A DNA stretch of 60,738 bases from contig JAOQII010000006.1 of the NCBI GenBank assembly GCA_026134025.1, positions 1-60,738 on the forward strand, written 5' to 3'. The position numbers and the translations under genes were made by a program. Below are positions 8,576-17,205 of the stretch, one piece after another. The first letter of the stretch is position 1, and the number at the start of each line of letters is the position of its first letter. The notes beneath the pieces are model-generated. The model did no database searches and was not told the DNA's origin. It was given only the letters and a program-made list of their open reading frames with translations. The DNA is from Candidatus Syntropharchaeum sp. Lineage in GTDB: Archaea; Halobacteriota; Syntropharchaeia; Syntropharchaeales; Syntropharchaeaceae.

Positions 8576-10528
8576 TCATATAAACACCGTGAACGCTACA
8601 TACGCTATCAGAACCATGATCAGCGAGTGCTTGATCCCTGCAAGAAACTCTCCCTCTCCCATCTGACCAGCGATAAGTCCCGAACAGAATCCCTGCAGAA
8701 GCGATGCATGGAGGAAGATCCGCTTGAAGACATCGATATCGAACGCACCAAGGAAGCCCTCTGCACTCATTCCCGAACTCGCAACATCACCACCTGCTTC
8801 TGCCATCACAGGAAGGAATGAGGTCGAGATGATGAATATGATCCCGATGAATACGAAGAATGCGATGTAGATGATGATGACATAGATCAGCATGTTCGTG
8901 AACCGTTCTCTGTCAAGTTCTTCCGCCATCTCGGTATCCTTTGCTGAGAGATAGAGTGTGTCTGCAACCTCGCCGCTCGTTCGCATCGTCTCTGTCAGGA
9001 GTGTGACGGTTCTTGATAGCGATGCCATTTTGACCCGGTTTGCAAACCGAACAAACGCATCTCGTATACTGACCCCCCATTCAAGGTCACGCCACATACG
9101 GGCAATATCATCCCCGATCGCTCCACTCGTGGACTTTGCTATCACCTCGATCGATTGGACGAGTGTCATACCACTCGCGTTTGTACTGGCAACGCCCTTC
9201 AGGAAGCCCGGAACCTGAGCTTTGATCTTTTTGTGCCGCCGACGTTTCATCTCAAAGAAGATGACAAGTGGTAATAATGCTATAAATGCAGCAAGAACGA
9301 GGTAATCGTCTAAAATTCCAACTGGGTCTGCCATGAACTCAACTTTATTCGTCAAAACCCCAACAATCAGAGCGATAAATGCAAGCGGACCACTGACAAA
9401 GAGTATCTTGACAGGATCTTCCTTGAAAGGTTTGAGTGGATTTTTAAGCATCTCTTTCATGGCAAGTGATCTCTTAGATTTCCTGTACTGCTCATACGCC
9501 TCCATATCCTCGGCATCCACATCCGTGATCTCTTCGTTGTTAGAATCATAGGAGAACTCAGTCTTCAAGATCGGGGCGCTTGTGATATCTGACGGTGTTA
9601 TCAGGAATATCATCATGACAAACATCAACGATCCGACCGGGATCACCATGTATATGATCGCATAGAGTGCCATCATCTGCCCTGATCCCATGAGCGTCAT
9701 CACAACCTCGATGATGATGATAAAGAGCGGTCCTGCGACAAAGGCAGTAACGTACGACTCAGCCATCAGCGCAAGCGTCTCAAGGAATCCTTTCTGCTCG
9801 ATCCTTGCGATCTGCATATATTCCATCGTCTTATCACCGAGGAATCGCGTCATATCACCACCGCTATCTATTATCGTCAGAAGTCCATCTATTAGCTCTC
9901 TGAAGTTATCAGATGGTGTCTCTTCACCTGCATTAAGGAGCGCAGTCCTCAGATCATAGCCGAAGAAGTCGATATACTTCACGATCGCCTCCGCCTCCCT
10001 TGAAATCTCACCATACGTATCCTCGTTTCGTGCAAGCGCCCTCAATATCTCGATTATATTTGCACCACCCTTTGAGAGTGCGTACATGAATCGCACCCCA
10101 TGCGGAAGCATCTTGTTTATCTTGGACTTTTTATCCCCTGCAGCCAATGAGGGATAGATGTAGAAGAAGATGTACACAGCTGCTGCAAGTACCATCGCCA
10201 TAAATAAGAAGAGAAATAGTGTCAGGATGGTTTCCATGTGGGCACCAATCCAGTACAGGCTCGCTGGGAGATGGAGATTTGTGAAGTTATCAGGTATCCC
10301 GACGATGTTTATAATAATATATGCAAGAATGAGACCCAATATACCACCAATGACACCAGCTATCAATGAATACCCCTGGGCAGCCGACATGTACATATCA
10401 TAAGAGATCGCCATCCGAGCCTTTTTAAGGTCTGTCTGTAGCTGGATGTAATTATCCTTGTTCCGTTTCAACCTCCCGCCAAATATCGAGAATGCAAATC
10501 TAGTGAAGGAATTTACGTTTTCGAACAT
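8576..10528 (-). CDS. Type IV pilus/archaellum-like platform protein, two T2SSF domains (set 1)
   Basis: The 650-residue membrane protein belongs to the TadC/ArlJ group. Hydrophobic segments lie at about residues 55-80 and 97-125 (followed by the cytoplasmic GVRFMYALSKGGANIIEILR region) and at 250-310, with a second T2SSF half (GFLKGVASTNASGMTLVQSI, then paired C-terminal membrane helices). Such proteins anchor the secretion ATPase and the base of the filament. It starts three bases after the ATPase gene, so the two are one operon. It is a diverged paralogue of the set 2 platform (21233-23101): both begin with a short tail ending in IFGG. Confidence 0.88.
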   Translation of the reverse strand: MFENVNSFTRFAFSIFGGRLKRNKDNYIQLQTDLKKARMAISYDMYMSAAQGYSLIAGVIGGILGLILAYIIINIVGIPDNFTNLHLPASLYWIGAHMETILTLFLFLFMAMVLAAAVYIFFYIYPSLAAGDKKSKINKMLPHGVRFMYALSKGGANIIEILRALARNEDTYGEISREAEAIVKYIDFFGYDLRTALLNAGEETPSDNFRELIDGLLTIIDSGGDMTRFLGDKTMEYMQIARIEQKGFLETLALMAESYVTAFVAGPLFIIIIEVVMTLMGSGQMMALYAIIYMVIPVGSLMFVMMIFLITPSDITSAPILKTEFSYDSNNEEITDVDAEDMEAYEQYRKSKRSLAMKEMLKNPLKPFKEDPVKILFVSGPLAFIALIVGVLTNKVEFMADPVGILDDYLVLAAFIALLPLVIFFEMKRRRHKKIKAQVPGFLKGVASTNASGMTLVQSIEVIAKSTSGAIGDDIARMWRDLEWGVSIRDAFVRFANRVKMASLSRTVTLLTETMRTSGEVADTLYLSAKDTEMAEELDRERFTNMLIYVIIIYIAFFVFIGIIFIISTSFLPVMAEAGGDVASSGMSAEGFLGAFDIDVFKRIFLHASLLQGFCSGLIAGQMGEGEFLAGIKHSLIMVLIAYVAFTVFI

Positions 10529-10531
10529 TTT

Positions 10532-12307
10532 TTACACCTTTATATTGAGTTTACCCATTACTTTCTCCTGATTCGTCTGGAAAGCATGGATTATCGTTGC
10601 GATCGTATCAAACTCCCTTATATTATTCTCAAGCATGTAATCAAGTACAGCCTGCCGTTTCTTGAGCTCATATTCCATATCATCCCTGCTCCACGCCCTG
10701 AAAGCCATGATATCATTCAATGCCTTTGACTCACCGACACGCTCGAATATATCCTTTGATGGATCCCATTTGAAGACATTTATCGTCTTGATGTTCCGTG
10801 TTGCAGGATCTATCTCACTTATCTCAACGAGCTCGAGGTTTCGCCTGACACGCTTGCCTTTAGAGAACGTCTGTGACTGGATCGATACGATATCAAGCGC
10901 CTCGATCATCGTTCTCGGGACTGAGATAGGTGGGTTTTCAAGCCTGTGAATCACGGTATCGACCGCGTCTGCATGCATCGTTGAGAATGTTGTATGCCCT
11001 GTTGACATCGCCTGGAATAGCGTCAGCGCTTCTTTGCCCCTGACCTCACCCACAAGCAGATACTCAGGTCGCTGTCTAAGCGCTGCCCTCAGAAGCTCGT
11101 ACATATCGATATTTCCCTTGCCGTCTTTTGTAACCGCCTCGCGAGTAACATCTGGTATCCAGTTTGGATGTGGTAGCTTCAGCTCACGCGTATCCTCGAG
11201 CGTGATGATCTTTGCCTTGTGCGGTATGAAGAGTGAGACTGCGTTGAGCGAGGAGGTCTTACCTGATGCCGTTCCTCCTGCAAAGATAAGACTCTTGTTG
11301 TTCTCGATGCACATCCAGAGATATGCCATCGATTCTGAGGAGAAAGTCTTCCATCCAATGAGATCGACCGGGCTTATCGGGACATCCTTGAACTTCCTGA
11401 TCGTGAACGTGCTCCCATGGGTTGTGACCTCCTTCCCAAGTGTCATCTGTATCCTGCTGCCATCCGGCATCGTCGAGTCGACCATCGGTTCTGCTATCGA
11501 GATGTGCTTACCGCTCTTCTGTGCAAGTTTCACAACGAATGAGTTCGATTCAACCTCGTTGAAGTGGACGTTCGTCTGTATGTTGAGGTAGTTCTTGTGG
11601 AATAAAAATACAGGTTGATCCCAGCCATTGCACGAGATATCCTCGATGAGCGGGTCTGACATTAGAGGTGTCAGTTTATCCAGATCGAGATAATCCCTGA
11701 GCACATAGTAGAGGATCTTGTGGTAGGTTATCGGCTCAAGTCTCAATCCATAATCGATGATTATATCGTTCACCTTCTCCTTGAGTACCAGCTCCTTATC
11801 GACCTCGTCATCGAGTTTTACAGCGATGAGAACGTCATGGAGTCGGGTCTTGATATCTCGGAGTAACACCTCCTCAAAATCCCGCATATACGGCTCAACG
11901 ACATGATATAGGTAGTCATCATCATTTCTGTTATACAGGATCACCGCGAAGGAATACGGTTCTCTGAGCCAGTACCGCTCAACCTCCTCATAGCCAGGTA
12001 CACCCTCAAAGATGCATAGAGGACCATGTAGATCGGGATCATAAGCCTCGATCTCAAGGTGTTTCTTGAAGAGATTTTTGAACCTTTTGAATCCTTTATT
12101 AACATCCTTCTCTACTGTGGATGACTCATAAACCAGTTCTTTATACTCAATCTCCTTTAGGGTCTCGTCGAACTCCTCAAGAACTTCATTATCAAATAAC
12201 TCCATGAGTTCCTCTTTCTTATCATCGAGGAATATACTCATATCGAGATCCTCTATATTGCGGTCTTCTATTGGTCTAGCATCTTCGAGATCTGTTTCTG
12301 CACCCAC
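10532..12307 (-). CDS. Type II/IV secretion system ATPase, GspE/ArlI family (set 1)
   Basis: This hexameric ATPase powers assembly of a pilus- or archaellum-type filament. A long acidic N-terminus (residues 1-60) precedes the N-domain. The catalytic half shows Walker A GGTASGKT at 344-351, the Asp box LEDTREL near 374, Walker B LLVGEVRG near 416 and the His box STGHTTFSTMHAD near 432. It is 591 residues against 534 for the set 2 paralogue; most of the surplus is in the N-terminus. The gene is divergent from the roadblock/MinD operon across an AT-rich region with tandem repeats at 12341-12380. Confidence 0.92.
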   Translation of the reverse strand: MGAETDLEDARPIEDRNIEDLDMSIFLDDKKEELMELFDNEVLEEFDETLKEIEYKELVYESSTVEKDVNKGFKRFKNLFKKHLEIEAYDPDLHGPLCIFEGVPGYEEVERYWLREPYSFAVILYNRNDDDYLYHVVEPYMRDFEEVLLRDIKTRLHDVLIAVKLDDEVDKELVLKEKVNDIIIDYGLRLEPITYHKILYYVLRDYLDLDKLTPLMSDPLIEDISCNGWDQPVFLFHKNYLNIQTNVHFNEVESNSFVVKLAQKSGKHISIAEPMVDSTMPDGSRIQMTLGKEVTTHGSTFTIRKFKDVPISPVDLIGWKTFSSESMAYLWMCIENNKSLIFAGGTASGKTSSLNAVSLFIPHKAKIITLEDTRELKLPHPNWIPDVTREAVTKDGKGNIDMYELLRAALRQRPEYLLVGEVRGKEALTLFQAMSTGHTTFSTMHADAVDTVIHRLENPPISVPRTMIEALDIVSIQSQTFSKGKRVRRNLELVEISEIDPATRNIKTINVFKWDPSKDIFERVGESKALNDIMAFRAWSRDDMEYELKKRQAVLDYMLENNIREFDTIATIIHAFQTNQEKVMGKLNIKV

Positions 12308-12486
12308 CCTTTTCCTCCAATAATTATTATATTATATATTTATTAAGCATATTTAATATCTATTAAGTATATTTAGATGTTTGTAATCTTTTAGTGTACT
12401 ATACTATTTTAATCTTTCCTCAATGCAGCACCGTCTACCGTTATACTTATATTAAATTAAACTCAATTAGTTTATATGGTGATATA
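12308..12486. promoter_or_regulatory. Divergent AT-rich promoter region with 20-bp-period repeat
   Basis: This region separates the set 1 ATPase (minus) from the roadblock/MinD operon (plus) and must hold both promoters. Positions 12341-12355 (TATTAAGCATATTTA) and 12361-12375 (TATTAAGTATATTTA) match at 14 of 15 bases with a period of exactly 20 bp, two helical turns, as expected for an operator bound side by side. TATA-like stretches occur at 12331-12342 and about 12450-12475. The regulator is unknown. Confidence 0.55.
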
Positions 12487-13008
12487 ATGGTATTATATAG
12501 TTATCTAAGTGATTTAATAACACTTAAAGTACTTAACATAGCAATCATCATCCTGGGTATTATCCTCTTTCTGGGATTCGTCAGGATAAACAGTAGAGAA
12601 TCACGAAAGGTGCGCGTTATCGACGATAAAGAAACAGGAGCCAGCCGATCAAACCAATGGGAGAAGCGACTCGATGAGATCTCAGAGGCTTATGGTCTTG
12701 AATCACTCACGATCACGACAAGAGATGGTTTTGTGGTCCTATCATCCAGTCCCACAGCTGAGTTTGATGCCGCCAATTTTTCATCACTCTATGTCAGCAT
12801 GGCGGAGAATGATGAAACTGCTACAGGAAAAGGTATCACAGCTCTGGCGACCGATAATGGTGTTGCATGGGTTGCACCACTCGATGGATTGGGAGAAGCA
12901 GATGCACTCTGTGTAATGAGATCCGAGACTGGAGTCAAGAAGAAGACTGCATTGAAGGTAAAAGATGAGACAGAAAAAATAATGGAGCATCTATTCACCG
13001 CATCTTAG
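12487..13008 (+). CDS. Membrane-anchored roadblock/LC7-like protein
   Basis: One N-terminal membrane helix (about residues 15-35, LNIAIIILGIILFLGF) is followed by a short linker and a C-terminal domain of about 110 residues. The pattern YGLESLTITTRDGFVVLSSS resembles the start of roadblock/LC7 (MglB-like) domains, which dimerise and often regulate small GTPases or ATPases. The fold assignment is inference from pattern. The ATG at 12487 is chosen over an upstream one at 12394 because the extra residues lie in promoter-like AT-rich DNA and GGTGAT precedes 12487. It is the first gene of an operon with MinD. Confidence 0.7.
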   Translation: MVLYSYLSDLITLKVLNIAIIILGIILFLGFVRINSRESRKVRVIDDKETGASRSNQWEKRLDEISEAYGLESLTITTRDGFVVLSSSPTAEFDAANFSSLYVSMAENDETATGKGITALATDNGVAWVAPLDGLGEADALCVMRSETGVKKKTALKVKDETEKIMEHLFTAS

Positions 13009-13018
13009 AGGAGGTTTA

Positions 13019-13708
13019 ATGGTACCTGACAGTTTATACCACCTTGTAAACTCAATACCGAGTGAGATCAAAGAGATTATATTATTCCTGCTCCTTCTTG
13101 CAACCACGATAGCAGCACTAATGGGAGAATATCGGCTCAAAAGTTATGCAAAACGGTTTGAAGAGGTGCGTTCCAGACTGGATACGCTTAAGGATGAAAT
13201 AAATAAAGAAAGAGAGGCATTTGATCGAGTTCAGGGGCTTGATCAACCTTTTTCTGATATGATTGGTGTAGGCGATGGAGAACTTAAAACCTTATCTAAG
13301 CGGGTTGGATTTGAGAGCTCAGAGTTCTTCTACGATATCAAGCCATCCCTCATCGATATCTCGGATTCCTTGAGCCTGAAGGATGGACTCTGCAAGATCG
13401 CAAAGAAGTATGCGATTGATACCGTCTCGATCACATCCGAAGACGGCTTCCTGATCGAATCATCTGGTGAATGTAACGAGGGAGAAGCCGCCATGTACTC
13501 ATTTATCCTCCAGGAGATGGTACTTGTGGGAGATAATTCCAATCGATCACTTGCGGTTGGGAATGGGGTTTCTTGCCTATTGATGGATCTGGATGATGTG
13601 AATGTGGTTTGCATCCTGCAAGCTGAAAAGACGATCAATCCTGATAGAGAAGATCTGAGAACAGATCTGAATACGATTATTGAGAGGTTTGTGGGGGCGG
13701 CTTCATGA
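13019..13708 (+). CDS. Membrane-anchored coiled-coil protein with roadblock-like domain
   Basis: The 229-residue protein has an N-terminal membrane helix (residues 18-37, EIILFLLLLATTIAALMG), a coiled-coil segment (about 45-70) and a C-terminal domain in which AIDTVSITSEDGFLIESSG mirrors the roadblock-like motif of the preceding protein. It seems to be a diverged paralogue with an added coiled coil. AGAGGAGG ends just before the start. It overlaps the next gene by four bases (ATGA), so the proteins are probably made in fixed proportion and may form one membrane complex. The fold is inferred. Confidence 0.65.
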   Translation: MVPDSLYHLVNSIPSEIKEIILFLLLLATTIAALMGEYRLKSYAKRFEEVRSRLDTLKDEINKEREAFDRVQGLDQPFSDMIGVGDGELKTLSKRVGFESSEFFYDIKPSLIDISDSLSLKDGLCKIAKKYAIDTVSITSEDGFLIESSGECNEGEAAMYSFILQEMVLVGDNSNRSLAVGNGVSCLLMDLDDVNVVCILQAEKTINPDREDLRTDLNTIIERFVGAAS

Positions 13709-14178
13709 AAAAACACAGGTTCATCCAGTCATTCTGTCTCATAGACGATGGAAAGATCTATTTTGAGGATAGAAACGATGGCGATCTCGATCTGGATCTT
13801 CTGGTTCTACTCTGGCAGGTTCTTGTTGTACATAGCACCATCAATGCCATCCTTATAAAAGCGAATGACTGCCAGGTGTACGCTCAAAAAGTTAAAGAAG
13901 GATCTACAGCCATCATATTCGCAAGTAATGCCGCATCACTTGCACTAATTCACAGCACGTACCAGAAGATCGTTTCTTCACTGATGGAGGAAAAGACGCT
14001 TCTGGATGGGATGAGAAAAGACGATCTTGAATCTGTGCTTTCTGATTCAAAAGAACCTGAAGGTATCAACCTGGACACAAATAAGGAGGTTGTAATGACG
14101 ATAGAAGAGATAAAACGCTTCAAAGAGGAGTGGAATATGGAAAAATCACCTGAAAGTATTGGGGGAATAAGGGAATGA
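13705..14178 (+). CDS. Hypothetical protein, possibly a third roadblock/longin-like partner
   Basis: This soluble 157-residue protein lacks a membrane helix. Residues 1-95 alternate strands and helices in a way that could fit a roadblock or longin fold (FCLIDDGKIYFEDRNDGD, then NAILIKANDCQVYAQKV). The last 60 residues are acidic and probably flexible. Start and stop overlap neighbours by four bases each (ATGA at 13705 and at 14175), placing it firmly in the MinD operon. No named family was recognised with certainty. Confidence 0.55.
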   Translation: MKKHRFIQSFCLIDDGKIYFEDRNDGDLDLDLLVLLWQVLVVHSTINAILIKANDCQVYAQKVKEGSTAIIFASNAASLALIHSTYQKIVSSLMEEKTLLDGMRKDDLESVLSDSKEPEGINLDTNKEVVMTIEEIKRFKEEWNMEKSPESIGGIRE

Positions 14179-14969
14179 CCGCCGTGGTATATACAATTGC
14201 ATCTGGAAAAGGTGGAACAGGCAAGACGACGACGACGGTGAATCTTGGCACCGCGCTTTCTGCACTCGGTAAACGGGTCGTGATCCTTGATGCAGACATT
14301 GGAATGGCAAATCTCGGGCTTGTGATGGGCCTTGAGAAACATGCCGTAACACTGCATGAGGTGCTCGGAGGATCTGCAAAGATAGATGACGCGATCTATG
14401 AGGGGGCTGCAGGTGTTATGGTTGCACCATGCGGTGTCTCGCTGAAAGGGTTCCAGAACTCAAACCCCGAACGTCTCAAAGACGTCATGGGCGCACTCGT
14501 CGAGCAGTTTGAGATAATGCTGATCGATGCCCCTGCAGGAATCAGCAAGGATGCCGTCATACCGATGGCGATAGCAGATGAAGTGATTCTCGTTGTCAAC
14601 CCCGAACTATCTTCGATGGCAGATGCACTCAAGACAAAGGTGCTGACAGAGATGGTTGGCGGAAAGATAAAGGGCGCTATCGTGAACCGTGCAGGGATGG
14701 AGAATGTAGATATACCAAAGCAGAAGGTTGCAGAACTCCTGAACACGAGAGTGATCGGTGTGATACCTGAGGATCCGAATGTGAGACGGGCAGCAGCCTT
14801 CAAGACGCCACTTGTAATAAACACGCCGAAGTCTCCTGCAGCGGTTGCATACAAAAGAATCGCGGCTCAAATCACAGGTGCTACGTTCAAGGAGGAGCCT
14901 GAGAACAACGGAAAGGAGGGTTTTGTCGAGAAACTTGCAAAATCCTTATTTGGGGGGAGAAAGAAATGA
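14175..14969 (+). CDS. minD: MinD/ParA-family ATPase
   Basis: MinD-type ATPases use an ATP-dependent membrane cycle to position division sites, archaella, pili or chemosensory arrays. The deviant Walker A KGGTGKT is at residues 12-18, the switch DADIGMANLGL near 40 and DAPAGISKD near 117. The C-terminus ends in a short amphipathic basic helix (GFVEKLAKSLFGGRKK) very like a MinD membrane-targeting sequence. Its place between roadblock-like proteins and a membrane coiled-coil protein, flanked by two secretion-motor loci, suggests it positions appendages rather than the division site; that is inference. In Haloferax a MinD homologue affects archaella placement. Confidence 0.9.
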   Translation: MTAVVYTIASGKGGTGKTTTTVNLGTALSALGKRVVILDADIGMANLGLVMGLEKHAVTLHEVLGGSAKIDDAIYEGAAGVMVAPCGVSLKGFQNSNPERLKDVMGALVEQFEIMLIDAPAGISKDAVIPMAIADEVILVVNPELSSMADALKTKVLTEMVGGKIKGAIVNRAGMENVDIPKQKVAELLNTRVIGVIPEDPNVRRAAAFKTPLVINTPKSPAAVAYKRIAAQITGATFKEEPENNGKEGFVEKLAKSLFGGRKK

Positions 14970-15157
14970 CTGTATTTACCATCTTTCTCGCGATCTGCTT
15001 AACGTTTACGCTCTTTGCCATGTATGTGATGTATGTACGGATACAGCAGCTTACCAACGAACTTGGGCGCCTGAAGGCGAGGGTTGAGATCAGAGGTGAC
15101 GAGCTTGAGCAGCTTGCCAGGGACATCGAAGAGTTTAAGAGGTTGAGGATCGTTTAG
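14966..15157 (+). CDS. Small single-pass membrane coiled-coil protein
   Basis: The 63-residue product has one membrane helix (about residues 4-24) and a charged helix with heptad-like spacing (QQLTNELGRLKARVEIRGDE). It overlaps minD by four bases (ATGA) and ends six bases before pyrD. It could be a membrane receptor or tether for MinD; this is suggested only by position and shape. Confidence 0.65.
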   Translation: MTVFTIFLAICLTFTLFAMYVMYVRIQQLTNELGRLKARVEIRGDELEQLARDIEEFKRLRIV

Positions 15158-15163
15158 ACTCTG

Positions 15164-16117
15164 ATGGTTGATCTCAGCGCGGATATTGGGATACCACTGA
15201 AGAACCCACTGATCCTGACATCAGGGATACTTGGATCGAGCGCCCATCTATTGAAACGGGTTGCATCAAGTGGTGCTGGAGCACTGATTACAAAATCGAT
15301 CACAGAAGATCCAAGAGTGGGACATGAGAACCCGACTGTTATCGAAGTATCCGAGGGTTTGATATTGAACGCCATGGGACTCCCAAACCCTGGCGTTGAT
15401 ATATTTCTAAATGAACTTGAGACGCTTGAAGCGGTCAATCTTCCGATCATTCCGAGCGTTGCAGGTTACAGCGAGGATGAGTTTGGAAGGGTTGCATCGA
15501 GATTAGAGGATGCTGGATTCAGGATCATCGAGCTCAATATCTCCTGCCCACATTCAACTGCTCTTTCGAGTAAAAAAGTTATTGCTCAGGATATTGACAA
15601 GACACGCCGGGTTGTTAACGCGGTAAGGAGCGTAACGTCACTCAAACTCATCGTCAAGCTGAGCCCGAATGTGACGGATATCGTTGAATTTGCAGATGTG
15701 GCGATCAAGGCAGGGGCTGATGCACTATCGCTCATAAACACGATCGAGGCGCTTGAGGTTGATCCTTATGTGGAGGCGCCGGTTCTCGGGAATGTCTTTG
15801 GTGGACAGTCTGGCCCATCGATCAGATGTATCGCTCAGCGAAAGCTCACAGATATCGCACTCGCCATGTGGAAGGGTGAGATCGAGCGTGTACCACTCAT
15901 CGGGGTTGGAGGGGTGAGAACTCCAAAGGATGTATTCAGATTTCTACTGCTCGGAGCCGATGCGGTCGGTATCGGAAGCTCAATTCTATACGAGGATCTC
16001 GCGATCTTTGAAGATGTTATTGAAGGGCTGGAGCAGATCATGACTGATAAGGGCTACGATATGCTCGATGAGTTCAGGGGAAAGGTAATCTCACAGATAC
16101 TTGATATGACGATATGA
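15164..16117 (+). CDS. pyrD: Dihydroorotate dehydrogenase, catalytic subunit (class 1B type)
   Basis: PyrD oxidises dihydroorotate to orotate in pyrimidine synthesis. The 317-residue TIM-barrel protein shows ILNAMGLPNPG (FMN/substrate loop), ELNISCPHS with the active-site cysteine of class 1 enzymes, KLSPNVTDI and the C-terminal FMN phosphate region GVGGVRTPKD...GADAVGIGSSI. Class 1B enzymes pair with the electron-transfer subunit PyrK, which lies 43 kb away at 58417. The gene follows the MinD operon by six bases and is probably co-transcribed with it, which is unexpected. Confidence 0.95.
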   Translation: MVDLSADIGIPLKNPLILTSGILGSSAHLLKRVASSGAGALITKSITEDPRVGHENPTVIEVSEGLILNAMGLPNPGVDIFLNELETLEAVNLPIIPSVAGYSEDEFGRVASRLEDAGFRIIELNISCPHSTALSSKKVIAQDIDKTRRVVNAVRSVTSLKLIVKLSPNVTDIVEFADVAIKAGADALSLINTIEALEVDPYVEAPVLGNVFGGQSGPSIRCIAQRKLTDIALAMWKGEIERVPLIGVGGVRTPKDVFRFLLLGADAVGIGSSILYEDLAIFEDVIEGLEQIMTDKGYDMLDEFRGKVISQILDMTI

Positions 16118-16142
16118 CCATGTTTTTTGCTATATCATGGTG

Positions 16143-16162
16143 ATCAAATTTATATATTTTCA
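16143..16162 (+). promoter_or_regulatory. TATA-like element upstream of 16208
   Basis: The stretch AATTTATATATTTT lies about 50 bases before the small coiled-coil gene at 16208, in a gap after pyrD. It fits an archaeal TATA box, so that gene probably has its own promoter. Confidence 0.45.
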
Positions 16163-16207
16163 CATTGCCGAAATATAGCTGGTATAGAGGCGCGAGGTAT
16201 AACAAAT

Positions 16208-16426
16208 ATGAACGAGATAGAATTAAGGGCAATAAAAAAACTGGTGAAACTCTATGAAGAGACGATAACCGTCATGCAGGATGAGAATGCAAAGATGAAG
16301 CGCGTATACCGAGAGATGATAGATCTCATGGAAGGCGAGGAAAAATTAAAGCAAACCGAAGAAGGTACCGTGGTGAAAGATCTTATCCAGAAGATGATGC
16401 TCTTAAAAGAGATCATAGGCATCTAA
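16208..16426 (+). CDS. Small coiled-coil hypothetical protein
   Basis: The ATG at 16208 gives a 72-residue, highly charged, all-helical protein (MNEIELRAIKKLVKLYEETI...). An upstream start at 16127 would add residues encoded by promoter-like DNA and is rejected. There is no membrane segment. No family was recognised. It is alone after pyrD and ends before a hairpin shared with the converging KaiC operon. Confidence 0.55.
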   Translation: MNEIELRAIKKLVKLYEETITVMQDENAKMKRVYREMIDLMEGEEKLKQTEEGTVVKDLIQKMMLLKEIIGI

Positions 16427-16450
16427 ACTCCAGATCACGCTTAATAGACC

Positions 16451-16481
16451 GAGAGGAGGTTTTCCCCCTTTTCCTCCTCTC
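16451..16481. terminator. Hairpin between convergent genes
   Basis: GAGAGGAGG (16451-16459) and CCTCCTCTC (16473-16481) form a perfect 9-bp stem around a 13-base pyrimidine loop, between the stops of the plus gene ending at 16426 and the minus gene ending at 16508. Pyrimidine-rich DNA flanks it on the right. A role in ending transcription is likely but not shown. Confidence 0.45.
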
Positions 16482-16507
16482 ACCCCCTCCTTTTCGAATT
16501 TTTAAGT

Positions 16508-17203
16508 TCAAAACAACTCCGCACTCGAATGAACAACGATCCCCTCGTTTGTGATCGAGTATGGCCTTATCTTTCTTGAATGAGCACTTCGGCGCATCTT
16601 GACGATCTCAAGTGCGAGTGAGACCTCCCTCAATTCACACTGGCGAATGTACCTCAATGAGATGACGCCATCTGAGACGTACTCAATAAAGCCGTATTTC
16701 GAGTGGAGTGAGTCGTCGGTAGCACTCTCTGAGGTTAGAATCGTTGTAATTCCACTCTGTTTAAATAGGTTTGCGAGAAAAAAGACATGTTCTCTTCTTT
16801 CAGCCTCACTTGCAAAGAGTATCTCGAGCAGTGTTATAGAATCGAATACAAGCCGCTTTGTCCCGAAGTTCTTAATTATCCCAGGAAGTTCTGAGGCGAT
16901 CCGCTCGATCGAGACCTTTATATCGGCTGGATTAAACCTCACCACAAGCAGCTTACCCTCTCTGATGTACCTCTCAAGATCCCATCCATAATCCGCTGCG
17001 GTATCGACGATCTCCTTCTCGCTCTGGTCGAGTGTGATGTAGATCGCTGAATCTCCCTGCAGTAGTCCGTGGTATGTATACTGGAGCGAAAACGTCGTCT
17101 TCCCTGTTCCATATCCACCAACGAGAAGGACTGTGTGTCCCCTGGGAAATCCTCCTCCAAGCATCTCATCAATTCCCTCGATCCCAACACTCAATCGTTC
17201 CAT
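16508..17203 (-). CDS. KaiC-like RecA-superfamily ATPase (ArlH/RAD55-like)
   Basis: The 231-residue single-domain KaiC protein has the opening VGIEGIDEMLGGGFPRGHTV, an intact Walker A GGYGTGKT at 29-36, and KRLVFDSITLL as Walker B. Archaeal proteins of this size include ArlH, the ATP-binding regulator that docks on the archaellum ATPase. With two ArlI-like ATPases nearby, a similar partner role is plausible. It follows the degenerate KaiC gene by two bases. The protein could alternatively be a general signalling KaiC; the sequence does not decide. Confidence 0.8.
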   Translation of the reverse strand: MERLSVGIEGIDEMLGGGFPRGHTVLLVGGYGTGKTTFSLQYTYHGLLQGDSAIYITLDQSEKEIVDTAADYGWDLERYIREGKLLVVRFNPADIKVSIERIASELPGIIKNFGTKRLVFDSITLLEILFASEAERREHVFFLANLFKQSGITTILTSESATDDSLHSKYGFIEYVSDGVISLRYIRQCELREVSLALEIVKMRRSAHSRKIRPYSITNEGIVVHSSAELF

Positions 17204-17205
17204 TT

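Noticed and set aside
11034-11591. 185-residue plus-strand ORF opposite the set 1 ATPase
   Set aside because: Lies entirely over the catalytic domain of a certain gene and has no recognisable motif.
12394-12486. N-terminal extension of the first roadblock-like protein
   Set aside because: The region is AT-rich promoter DNA; translated residues show no domain, and GGTGAT fits the ATG at 12487.
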